The notes below the pieces were generated by a model, which saw only the letters and a program-made list of their open reading frames with translations, was not told the DNA's origin and ran no database searches. A DNA stretch of 10,241 nt from Mycobacterium sp. Lineage in GTDB: Bacteria; Actinomycetota; Actinomycetes; Mycobacteriales; Mycobacteriaceae. Positions within the stretch are counted from its first letter, which is position 1; the number at the start of each line of letters is the position of its first letter. A program made the translations under genes and the position numbers. The stretch lies in assembly GCA_028706695.1 (NCBI GenBank), contig JAQTVU010000034.1, positions 1 through 10,241 on the forward strand, in the 5' to 3' direction. Below, one piece after another: positions 1 to 5,535 of this stretch.

Positions 1-1
1 A

Positions 2-2137
2 CTGATCCTGGCGGGCCTGGTGATCCAATCCGACTGGATAGCATCCAACGGCCGGCTCATGCCGGGCATATGGGATTTGCAAGCCGTCAACGCGCTATCC
101 GCCCACACACGGGCGAGCGGAGCTGTCAAGAGCCTGCGATTCTCGCCCGTGTGGACACCGCCGCGGCTGGACAACGTGTTCGGCGCACGGTTCCCGTTCA
201 CCCCCAATCCCGTCCAGACCGCTACCGAAGCCGCGGTCGCTGCGATGCCCGAACCGGGGCTGGTGATCGTGGAAGCCCCAATGGGCGAGGGCAAGACCGA
301 AGCGGCGCTGACCGCCGCCGAAGTGCTCGCGCGCCGGTTCGGCGCGCACGGTGTGTTCTGGGGGCTGCCGACGCAGGCGACCAGCGACGCAATGTTCACC
401 CGGGTGAAGCAGTGGCTTGAAAAGATACAGCCTGGCGCCACCCTGGGCCTCTCGCATGGCAAGTCAGTGGTCAATGCCGAATACACCGGCCTTAAACGGT
501 GGGACGCAACCGAGGTGGGCATCGATTGCGGCTGCGACGTGTACAGCCCGTCCGTGTGGTTCAGCGGGCGCAAGCGCCTTTTGTTGTCGCCTCACGTCGT
601 CGGCACAATCGACAATATTCTGCTCGCCGGCGCACAGGTGGAACACGTCGCACTGCACCATCTAGCCTTCGCCCAGAAAGTGGTCGTCCTCGACGAGGTG
701 CATGCCGTCGACATATGCATGAGCGGGTTCTTGGAACGCGCCTTAGCGTGGCTGGGCGCATCGCAAACGCCCGTGGTGCTGCTCTCGGCCACGCTGCCAG
801 CCTCGATGCGCCGCCGCCTGGTCCGCGCATACACCGGACACTGCGCCCAGGTCGGCGACAGCTACCCCCAGATCACCACCGCCACCCCTTCCGGCACCAG
901 CAGCCGCGCGCCGTCGGCAACGGCGACGAAAACGATCCGCATCGAGCTGCTCGACGAACCCGGCTTGAAGCTGCGCAACACCGCCGACGCCGACACGACT
1001 GTCGCCAGCCTGTTGAAGACACGACTCGGCGATCACGGGCGCGCACTGGTTATCCGGAACACGGTCGGCAGAGCGCAAACGCTCTATTCGACACTCAAGG
1101 CGGCATTTCCGGATGATTGGGTGGTGCTACTGCACTCGCGGTTCACCGCTGCCGATCGGGCCACCAAAACCAGCGAACTGCTGGAACTGCTCGGTGACAC
1201 GACCAAGCGTGCACAACGGCCCGGCCGAGTGATCGTGGTGGCCACCCAGGTCGCCGAGCAGAGCCTTGACATCGACGCCGACTTGCTGATCACCGATCTG
1301 TGCCCCATCGACCTACTGCTGCAGCGCGCCGGGCGCCTGCATCGCCATGCCGCCAACGACGAACTGCGGCCCGCCCAGCTGCGCGAACCCACCGTCGTCG
1401 TCACCAGGATGCGCACCGCCGCGGCGGCCGCGGCCGACCCTTACCTGGGCCTGCCGGTCTCATCGGCAGGATTCGTCTACCCAGCAGCGCTGCTGGCCCG
1501 CACCGCGCAAGTCCTCTACCGCAAACCGTCGCTCACACTGCCCTACGACGTTCCTGGCGTGATCGCCGAGGTCTACGAACATGATCAGCACCGCTGCGAC
1601 GAACCCGCATGGAAGACCGCCTTAGCCGACTGGGACGCGGAACGCTCATCGGCCGAAGGCAAACGCCAAGTGCAGACCCACAACGCCGCACTTGACTCGC
1701 CCAATGGACTGCAAAAAGTAGATGGCCTCAACCTGTTAGCCCAAGACACCGAACGTATCCTGGTCCGCGCCGGTGACATCTCCTTGGAAATCTGTCTGCT
1801 GAAACGAGATTCCGACGGGCTGTTACACGGCATAAGTAGCGAAATCAGCTTCAAGCCCGAAGGAACCGTGGTCAGCCCTATCGAAGACGCCGACGTCGGC
1901 GCGAGGATGATGGCCTCCAGCGTGCGTATATCGAACAAGACGCTCATCGGCGCCCTATACGACAACCCCCCGCTCGAGCACTGGAGCAGCCACCCCTGGC
2001 TGCGCAACACCGCAGTGCTCATCATGGACGACGCGCTGACTGCTAACGTGCCCGCCGACCGCGGCAGCATTAGCGTGACCTACAGCCACGACGTCGGCCT
2101 TTCCTTCCGCAGAGAAAGTTTCCCGACCAGGAGTTGA
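2..2137 (+). CDS. cas3: CRISPR-associated nuclease-helicase Cas3, type I-E (5' end outside window)
   Basis: Cas3 is the ATP-dependent 3'-5' helicase and HD nuclease that Cascade recruits to degrade target DNA. The frame is open from base 2, and the first residues (LILAGLVIQSDWIAS) look like the end of the HD domain, so the GTG at 20 is internal and the HD catalytic residues lie upstream. Helicase motifs are intact: Walker A EAPMGEGKT at 272-298, DEVH box at about 692-703, SAT motif at 785-793, motif V/VI region ATQVAEQSLDID and QRAGRLHRH at about 1244-1344. A C-terminal domain of about 260 residues follows. There is no frameshift, so the helicase part looks functional. The next downstream sequence is a CRISPR repeat and not cse1, which is unusual for type I-E, where cas3 normally precedes the Cascade genes. 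Type I-E is inferred from domain style and from the adjacent repeat. The identity as Cas3 is very secure. Confidence 0.95.
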   Translation: MILAGLVIQSDWIASNGRLMPGIWDLQAVNALSAHTRASGAVKSLRFSPVWTPPRLDNVFGARFPFTPNPVQTATEAAVAAMPEPGLVIVEAPMGEGKTEAALTAAEVLARRFGAHGVFWGLPTQATSDAMFTRVKQWLEKIQPGATLGLSHGKSVVNAEYTGLKRWDATEVGIDCGCDVYSPSVWFSGRKRLLLSPHVVGTIDNILLAGAQVEHVALHHLAFAQKVVVLDEVHAVDICMSGFLERALAWLGASQTPVVLLSATLPASMRRRLVRAYTGHCAQVGDSYPQITTATPSGTSSRAPSATATKTIRIELLDEPGLKLRNTADADTTVASLLKTRLGDHGRALVIRNTVGRAQTLYSTLKAAFPDDWVVLLHSRFTAADRATKTSELLELLGDTTKRAQRPGRVIVVATQVAEQSLDIDADLLITDLCPIDLLLQRAGRLHRHAANDELRPAQLREPTVVVTRMRTAAAAAADPYLGLPVSSAGFVYPAALLARTAQVLYRKPSLTLPYDVPGVIAEVYEHDQHRCDEPAWKTALADWDAERSSAEGKRQVQTHNAALDSPNGLQKVDGLNLLAQDTERILVRAGDISLEICLLKRDSDGLLHGISSEISFKPEGTVVSPIEDADVGARMMASSVRISNKTLIGALYDNPPLEHWSSHPWLRNTAVLIMDDALTANVPADRGSISVTYSHDVGLSFRRESFPTRS

Positions 2138-2163
2138 GTTCTCCAGAGTCGGGATCACCCGAG
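2136..2163 (+). repeat. Possible degenerate CRISPR repeat on the cas3 stop codon
   Basis: This stretch starts GAGTTCTCC, like the first bases of E. coli-type I-E repeats (GAGTTCCCC), and ends GGGATCAC, identical over 8 bases to the repeat at 2182. The palindromic middle is lost and about 3 bases are missing. It overlaps the cas3 TGA. Only 18 bases separate it from the next repeat, too short for a 32-base I-E spacer, so chance resemblance or a collapsed unit are both possible. Confidence 0.25.
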
Positions 2164-2182
2164 GATGCTTCCCAGAAGCATC
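2164..2182. other. 8-bp perfect hairpin after cas3
   Basis: GATGCTTC (2164-2171) and GAAGCATC (2175-2182) are perfect reverse complements around a 3-base loop CCA. It lies 27 bases after the cas3 stop. No T-run follows, so it is at best an atypical terminator; it also fills the space between the two repeat-like stretches. Confidence 0.35.
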
Positions 2183-2210
2183 AATTCCCCGCGCACGCGG
2201 GGATCACGGG
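2182..2210 (+). CRISPR. Orphan type I-E CRISPR repeat (single unit)
   Basis: A 29-base stretch matches the layout of type I-E repeats base for base: TTCCCC, then a perfect 7-bp palindrome CCCCGCG-CA-CGCGGGG (2187-2202), then GGATCAC. Compared with the E. coli repeat (GAGTTCCCCGCGCCAGCGGGGATAAACCG, split here as GAGTTCCCCGCG and CCAGCGGGGATAAACCG) the 5' half and GGGGAT are conserved. The orientation is the same as cas3. I looked one repeat-spacer unit (61 bases) up and down and found no second clean copy, so this is a solitary or terminal repeat and not an array. It is probably what remains of the array served by the cas3 next to it. Confidence 0.6.
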
Positions 2211-2300
2211 GCGCCGACGTAGCCCAAGTGCTCATCCAGCTCGCCCTGCTCGACGAGGGTGAGGCGTTCGCGGGCCCGTACGGTCTTAAGACTTACGTAG
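2204..2300 (-). other. Coding-like remnant ending inside the CRISPR repeat
   Basis: On the minus strand one frame reads YVSLKTVRARERLTLVEQ followed by GELDEHLGYVGAP and stops at 2204, within the CRISPR repeat. It has GC-rich third positions and a charged helical look, but no start of its own. It sits one frame away from the 62-aa ORF just upstream (2286-2474), so the two may be one gene of about 90 residues split by a frameshift near 2290-2300. The plus strand of the same bases is also open and GC3-rich (ADVAQVLIQLALLDEG), so the strand is not certain. Confidence 0.3.
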
Positions 2301-2474
2301 CGCGTCGGCGTTGGGGAAGCCGCGGTCTTCCAGCAGAGCCGGGGTGGCGTGCCAGCTGTCGGCCGCGTGTGCGGGGCGAACGGGGACGCTGGCGCGGCCT
2401 GGGGATCTGGGCCGGTCTGTGTTGGCCGCTGGCGCCGCGGCGCGCGGCGGTTCGGGGCGGGATCCGATCGTCAC
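2286..2474 (-). CDS. Small proline/alanine-rich protein, 62 aa, unknown
   Basis: I do not recognise this protein. The case for it being a gene is its start: a GTG at 2474 has AAGGAG 7 bases upstream, one of the best ribosome binding sites in the window, and it starts 12 bases after the stop of the preceding minus-strand gene, as in an operon. The N-terminal 40 residues are rich in Pro, Ala and Arg and probably disordered; the C-terminal 20 (SWHATPALLEDRGFPNADAL) look folded. It stops at TAA soon after, but a coding-like frame continues one base out of register to 2204, so the annotated protein may be a frameshifted N-terminal part. It is the last gene of the minus-strand operon that begins at 4412. 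Confidence 0.5.
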   Translation of the reverse strand: MTIGSRPEPPRAAAPAANTDRPRSPGRASVPVRPAHAADSWHATPALLEDRGFPNADALRKS

Positions 2475-2486
2475 GCCTGGTCTCCT

Positions 2487-3297
2487 TCAGAGTCCGGGAG
2501 ACGGTGGCGCCGGCTGTGGCGCCGGATTCGAGGGCTGCGGGATCGTCGGCGGTGGGGGCGGGGCCGCGGCTGGCGGCTTGTGGCCGCCGACGTCGACGAC
2601 TTGGGGTGGCGAGCCTGCCGTCGGTGTGTGGGTGTCGGGTCGGAAGATCCCTTCGAAGCCGTCGCTGTCTTTGAGCACGTCCTGCAGCGGGTGAGTGACG
2701 CCGGGCTGGGTGGCGTCGGCGACCAGGCCGGGGCCTACGGCCACCATGGTTTTGTCGTGCCACTTGAGCACATCACCGGCTTGCAGCTCCGCGGGATCGA
2801 CTCTGGCGCCCAACGGTTTTCGGTCTCCGGGTAGGTCCATCACTCCGGTGTAGGCCTTATGCGCGGCATCCCCGCCCGGCGAGGCCTTATCGAGGGCGTT
2901 CTGCGCCGCCCGGGCGGCCTGACTGTTCGGAGCGCTCACGGTCTTGCCGTCGGGCAGCGTGACCGTCGCGGGCGCATCGACAGTGGTGATCGGTGCCACG
3001 GCGGCCGCCGGCGCGGCGACATCGGGTCCTCCCACCGCTGCGGGCGCCGGGGGCGCCGCCGCCGGGGCAGGTTGACCACCGAGTCCGGCGAGCGACCCCA
3101 AACCGGGGATCCCACGGCCGAGTGGATTGAGGCCGGCCAGCGCGCCAAGCGGACGACCCCTGTGTGACAGGGTCTGCCTTGTCCAGGTTCGCGGCGTTCT
3201 CCGGCGTACGACCAGGACCGTACTGGTCCCACCACGTTGAGCCATGACCGTCGACCTCGGCACGGCCCTCGACATGAAACCGCGGTGCTGCGGTCAT
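2487..3297 (-). pseudogene. Proline-rich protein with P60-like C-terminal domain, frameshifted
   Basis: The gene starts at ATG 3297, overlapping the upstream stop in an ATGA, and reads MTAAPRFHVEG...WWDQYGPGRTPENAANLDKADPVTQG. It then must shift frame at the C4 run 3157-3160 (one C too many) to continue RPLGALAGLNPLGRG to the stop at 2487, giving about 270 residues. Layout: N-terminal 45 residues with Trp-Trp, a Gly/Pro/Ala linker, a folded domain of about 100 residues (LPDGKTVSAP to DSDGFEGIFRPD), and a proline-rich tail. The domain has LQAGDVLKWHDKTMVAVGPG, which resembles the NlpC/P60 strand containing the catalytic His, but Met stands where His would be and no DCSG cysteine motif is seen, so it is probably non-catalytic. 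It recalls mycobacterial ESX-linked DUF4226/Rv3899c-type proteins, from memory only. The N-terminal 120 codons in the old frame and the long ORF from 3275 are both parts of this gene. It could be a sequencing error instead of a true pseudogene. Confidence 0.6.
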
Positions 3298-3545
3298 CGA
3301 GCAGCGGCTTCCCGCTGGCGCCGACGCTCAGCAACGGCGGCGTCGGCCGCGGCGTAAAGGTGTTCGTAATAGCCATTTTTCTGGCCTCGGCGGCATGGGC
3401 AATGGCCTGAACCTGGTGCGGGCGGCGAATCGGTGATCCGGCCAATCCAGCGGGCACTGCTCAACGGGTCGGCCCCGGCAGCCATCCGTTCCTCGAGCAG
3501 CTCAAGCTGTCCACGCGACACCACCACCTGCTCGTCACTGTCCAC
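3294..3545 (-). CDS. Small helical protein, 83 aa, ESX-accessory type, possibly damaged
   Basis: The GTG start at 3545 has GAGAGGAAGAG about 8 bases upstream, and the stop overlaps the next start as ATGA, so it is translationally coupled to the following gene. The N-terminus (MDSDEQVVVSRGQLELLEER) and C-terminus (NGYYEHLYAAADAAVAERRR) are charged and helical. The middle (GHCPCRRGQK) looks wrong: in the next frame the same bases read HQVQAIAHAAEARK with better third-position GC. Two compensating single-base changes, near 3417-3430 and at the T5 run 3376-3380, would explain this. The function is unknown; its position between a toxin-like gene and a P60-like secreted-type protein suggests a secretion partner or chaperone-like role, which is only inference. 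Confidence 0.6.
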   Translation of the reverse strand: MDSDEQVVVSRGQLELLEERMAAGADPLSSARWIGRITDSPPAPGSGHCPCRRGQKNGYYEHLYAAADAAVAERRRQREAAAR

Positions 3546-3566
3546 GGCCCACTCTTCCTCTCCCGC

Positions 3567-4149
3567 TCATGCCGCTCCCGCGCGGCGATCGGCCGCAGCC
3601 TGACGCGTGGCAACAATCTCTTCGTCGACCGGCGACCCCACAGCGGTCGACGTGAACACACCGCAGCGACCGACCCGGCCCCAAGATCGACTCACTCTCA
3701 AACGGATCCAGCGCCACCGGATGCAACGACAACGCACTCCGCGTCTGCACCACGCACACAGTCGTCAACAGCGAAACGCATAGCCACCCGCAAGTTCGTC
3801 GACATCGACATCACCCGCCCGGTCTCCACCCGCGCACCCACCGGATACACCGCAGCCAAAAACGCTTCGGTACTGCCCCAGCCATCAGGAATCCGCGACC
3901 CCCGGGCCAACCCCGCCACCGGCCGATCAGCTGCCGGCCGCCCGGTGTAGCGCGCACACACGGCCACCACCTGCTCAGCACGCCGGCGCTCGTCCCGTGT
4001 AATCGATCACCGCCTCACGCTCCGCCGCCGGCCACCAGCCTCATTCGCTGAGCGGCACACAACTTATACAGTAGGTACCGATCAGCACGCCGATTTCCGT
4101 CAGCATCGCCTCAGGCCGACCTGCACGGCCAACGGGCTCGGCCGCTCAC
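3567..4149 (-). pseudogene. ADP-ribosyltransferase-like toxin, multiply frameshifted
   Basis: Pieces in successive frames form one recognisable protein of about 190 residues. From the start GTG 4149 (overlapping the upstream TGA): EAMLTEIGVLIGTY (about 4115-4074), YKLCAAQRMRLVAGG, AEREAVIDYTGR (about 4025-3990), then a long open stretch 3750-3995 with GLARGSRIPDGWGSTEAFL and RVMSMSTNLRVAMRFA, then SLHPVALDPFESESILGPG (about 3720-3673), and a tail VFTSTAVGSPVDEEIVATRQ ending at TGA 3569-3567. This order matches the R-S-E class of ADP-ribosyltransferases: Arg in LARGS, the Ser-x-Ser strand (SMS at 3800-3808, usually STS), and the E-x-E pair (ESE at 3691-3699). At least four frame changes separate the parts, so no full product can be made. 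It sits in an operon with small ESX-type proteins, as expected for a secreted toxin that has been lost. The class is supported by motif order only. Confidence 0.55.
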
Positions 4150-4412
4150 GCCACAGCGACCGGAGATGGCGTTGGCCCCGACAACAGCATCAGCAGCGTG
4201 TGCTGTGCGTCGATGTCGTCGGGGTCGTCGTGCAGCTCGTCGCAAGCGATCATCAAGCGTCGCTTGTACTCCGTAGCTGACGTCAACGCCATCGCGCCCG
4301 GGCTGGTACCCAAGAGCGCCCGCAGCCGTGCTTTCGCTACGGGACTGTCCGGATCCACATAGAGGTCGTCACAGGCGATTTGTACGTTTCGTGCGAACTC
4401 GGATGTCGCCAC
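4146..4412 (-). CDS. 88-aa protein made of two similar halves, first gene of the toxin-like operon
   Basis: I do not know this family. The GTG start at 4412 has AGGAG (4419-4423) 6 bases upstream. The protein has an internal duplication: residues 5-35 and 48-79 share the pattern IACD-(D/E)-L-x3-DPD followed by a Leu-rich helix ending in LLG or LLSG, with a period of about 43 residues. Each unit has one Cys (C14, C57) at the same place. The protein is acidic, soluble and without a signal peptide or membrane segment. Its stop overlaps the GTG of the ADP-ribosyltransferase-like gene (GTGA), so the two would be translated together. That pairing, size and acidity fit an immunity or antitoxin protein, or a chaperone for the toxin; the sequence does not choose between them. 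It has stayed open while its partner decayed. Confidence 0.75.
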   Translation of the reverse strand: MATSEFARNVQIACDDLYVDPDSPVAKARLRALLGTSPGAMALTSATEYKRRLMIACDELHDDPDDIDAQHTLLMLLSGPTPSPVAVA

Positions 4413-4432
4413 GAAGATCTCCTACTCACTAA

Positions 4433-4454
4433 TACGTGAGTTGTGACTCACGTA
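4433..4454. promoter_or_regulatory. Perfect inverted repeat, candidate operator in divergent promoter region
   Basis: TACGTGAGT (4433-4441) and ACTCACGTA (4446-4454) are perfect reverse complements with a 4-base spacer TGTG. A third half-site, ACTCAC at 4424-4429, makes a second smaller inverted repeat with GTGAGT at 4436-4441. The site lies between two divergent genes and covers the -35 element of the plus-strand promoter, as expected for a dimeric HTH repressor. The likely binder is the 144-aa HTH protein, which is inference. Confidence 0.6.
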
Positions 4455-4469
4455 GATGCGAGTTATTTT
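4441..4469 (+). promoter_or_regulatory. Predicted sigma-70-type promoter of the 144-aa HTH gene
   Basis: TTGTGA (4441-4446) and TATTTT (4464-4469) are 17 bases apart, the ideal spacing. Transcription would start near 4476, leaving about 36 bases of leader before the ATG at 4512. The -35 box lies in the centre of the inverted repeat, so binding there should block it. Confidence 0.5.
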
Positions 4470-4511
4470 GCGCTTCTGCGTTCGGTTTAGCAAGAGACGG
4501 CGCGACCGATT

Positions 4512-4946
4512 ATGAGCGCCATGGGCGACGTACCGATCTATTATTCTGTGGTGGCATTTGGCGACCTGACCAGCGAGCAAACCGCGACCGCCCAGAGGAC
4601 CATCGCCGACGCCGCCTTGGAATCCGCGCAGCTCCTTGCGGCCGAGTACTTACTCGCCGGACCGCTCTCAGGCGTTGTCAACGACGCCGAGCAGGTCGCC
4701 AACGTCTTGCGGCACCGTCTCACCTCAGATCCTCGCTTCGAATTGCTACATGCCTTCGAAAAGCCCTGGGCTCTGCTCGTGGTCCGGCTGCTCGCGAGCG
4801 TCGTGTCAGATCCCGCCACCGCGGTGCGCGATGCCCGCGACAGAGGGGCTGGAGTGCCTGAGATCGCCGAAACTCTCGGCATCACCGAGGCTGCCGTATA
4901 CCGGCGCTATCCCGACGAAGTCGTACGCCGCGTCCGGAAGAAATAG
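4512..4946 (+). CDS. Small HTH DNA-binding protein, putative regulator, 144 aa
   Basis: The C-terminal 40 residues form a helix-turn-helix: RDRGAGVPEIAETLGITEAA followed by VYRRYPDEVVRRVRKK, where VPEIAETLGI is the first helix and turn and TEAAVYRRYP the recognition helix, ending in a basic tail. The first 100 residues are mostly helical and acidic (QTATAQRTIADAALESAQLL), with no known domain that I recognise; they may serve in dimerisation or partner sensing. The ATG at 4512 is preceded by a weak AGAGACGG about 11 bases upstream; an in-frame ATG at 4521 is the alternative. It is divergent from the 88-aa/toxin-like operon and shares a palindrome-bearing promoter region with it, so autoregulation together with control of the operon is the simplest reading. 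Confidence 0.75.
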   Translation: MSAMGDVPIYYSVVAFGDLTSEQTATAQRTIADAALESAQLLAAEYLLAGPLSGVVNDAEQVANVLRHRLTSDPRFELLHAFEKPWALLVVRLLASVVSDPATAVRDARDRGAGVPEIAETLGITEAAVYRRYPDEVVRRVRKK

Positions 4947-4984
4947 CAGGTTGACCGTTTCGGCGCCGACTTCCATGTCTCGCT

Positions 4985-5016
4985 CGTACGCCACCCTCTG
5001 TTCCGCGTGGCGTACG
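4985..5016. terminator. Hairpin between convergent genes, candidate bidirectional terminator
   Basis: CGTACGCCAC (4985-4994) pairs perfectly with GTGGCGTACG (5007-5016) around a 12-base loop. It lies 38 bases after the stop of the plus-strand HTH gene and about 50 bases beyond the stop of the minus-strand 108-aa gene. No T-run follows on either side; mycobacterial terminators often lack one. Confidence 0.5.
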
Positions 5017-5068
5017 CAGCGGGCCTGAAACTAAGTTGTCGCGCTCGTAAGTTCGTCGGGGGTCATGT

Positions 5069-5395
5069 TCAGGCGGTCGGGTCGCCCAAGTAGAGGCTGC
5101 AGGCGGTGTCGAGGGCGTCTTCGGGTGCGCCGGCCGGGTCGCCGGTGGGCAAGACCGAATCTTGGTAGCCGTCCTTGCTGGCCAGGTAGACCGCGAACCC
5201 CCAGCGGGCAGCTGATCCGCCGTATCGCAGCCGCATCAGGGGCATGCTGTCGCCGTCGGGCATGGTCGCGGTGACGTAGGCGAACGCGCCGCGGGAGCGC
5301 ACCTCGACACCGGCCAGTTGCGGCCATCGTTGGCGGGCGCGGGCGGACAGCCGCTGTTGCAGGGATGTTTTCGTCGATGAGGGCGGTGCGGCCAT
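5069..5395 (-). CDS. Conserved actinobacterial accessory hypothetical protein, 108 aa
   Basis: The protein reads MAAPPSSTKTSLQQRLSARA, then a compact alpha/beta core with RGAFAYVTA, LMRLRYGGSAARWGFAVYLA and the C-terminal motif DALDTACSLYLGDPTA. From memory, proteins with this RYGGS...WGFA...YQDS...LYLGDPT signature are frequent in actinobacterial accessory DNA, often near recombinases, and have no assigned function. The open frame extends to 5557, but the ATG at 5395 is preferred: AGGA lies 9 bases upstream, the conserved core begins soon after, and the longer version would overlap the upstream gene and look non-coding. There is a perfect inverted repeat over its ribosome binding site. It is transcribed in the same direction as the 163-aa gene, with a gap of about 140 bases, so it may have its own promoter. 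Confidence 0.8.
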   Translation of the reverse strand: MAAPPSSTKTSLQQRLSARARQRWPQLAGVEVRSRGAFAYVTATMPDGDSMPLMRLRYGGSAARWGFAVYLASKDGYQDSVLPTGDPAGAPEDALDTACSLYLGDPTA

Positions 5396-5400
5396 GCTCA

Positions 5401-5418
5401 CCGATCCTGCCGGATCGG
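5401..5418 (-). promoter_or_regulatory. Inverted repeat covering the ribosome binding site of the 108-aa gene
   Basis: CCGATCC (5401-5407) and GGATCGG (5412-5418) are perfect reverse complements with 4 bases between. On the minus strand the AGGA ribosome binding site is part of the inner arm, ending 9 bases before the ATG. In mRNA it could hide the ribosome binding site; in DNA it could be an operator. Nothing else was seen in the gap 5396-5535. Confidence 0.4.
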
Positions 5419-5535
5419 CGTGTCGTTGACCACTATCCATCCGGTGACGGGTTAGGCTGAAGTGGCCAATGATCCCGAGCGCGGCCGAGACGAGGGCTCG
5501 TTCGCACCCCCATCCAAATCCGTTGGTCACACCCG

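Noticed and set aside
2182..2290. A full CRISPR array after cas3
   Set aside because: No second clean repeat occurs at the expected 61-base distance on either side, so only a single repeat is called.
2165..2674. Plus-strand ORF of 169 codons downstream of cas3
   Set aside because: Most of it lies antisense to the minus-strand P60-like gene and the 62-aa ORF, its composition is Arg/Gly/Trp-rich as in shadow frames, and it has no ribosome binding site. Only the part 2216-2290 is coding-like, and that is ambiguous with the minus strand.
4429..4434. TATTAG as -10 box of the minus-strand 88-aa gene
   Set aside because: No acceptable -35 lies 16-18 bases upstream and the transcript would start on the ribosome binding site, so no promoter was called for that gene.
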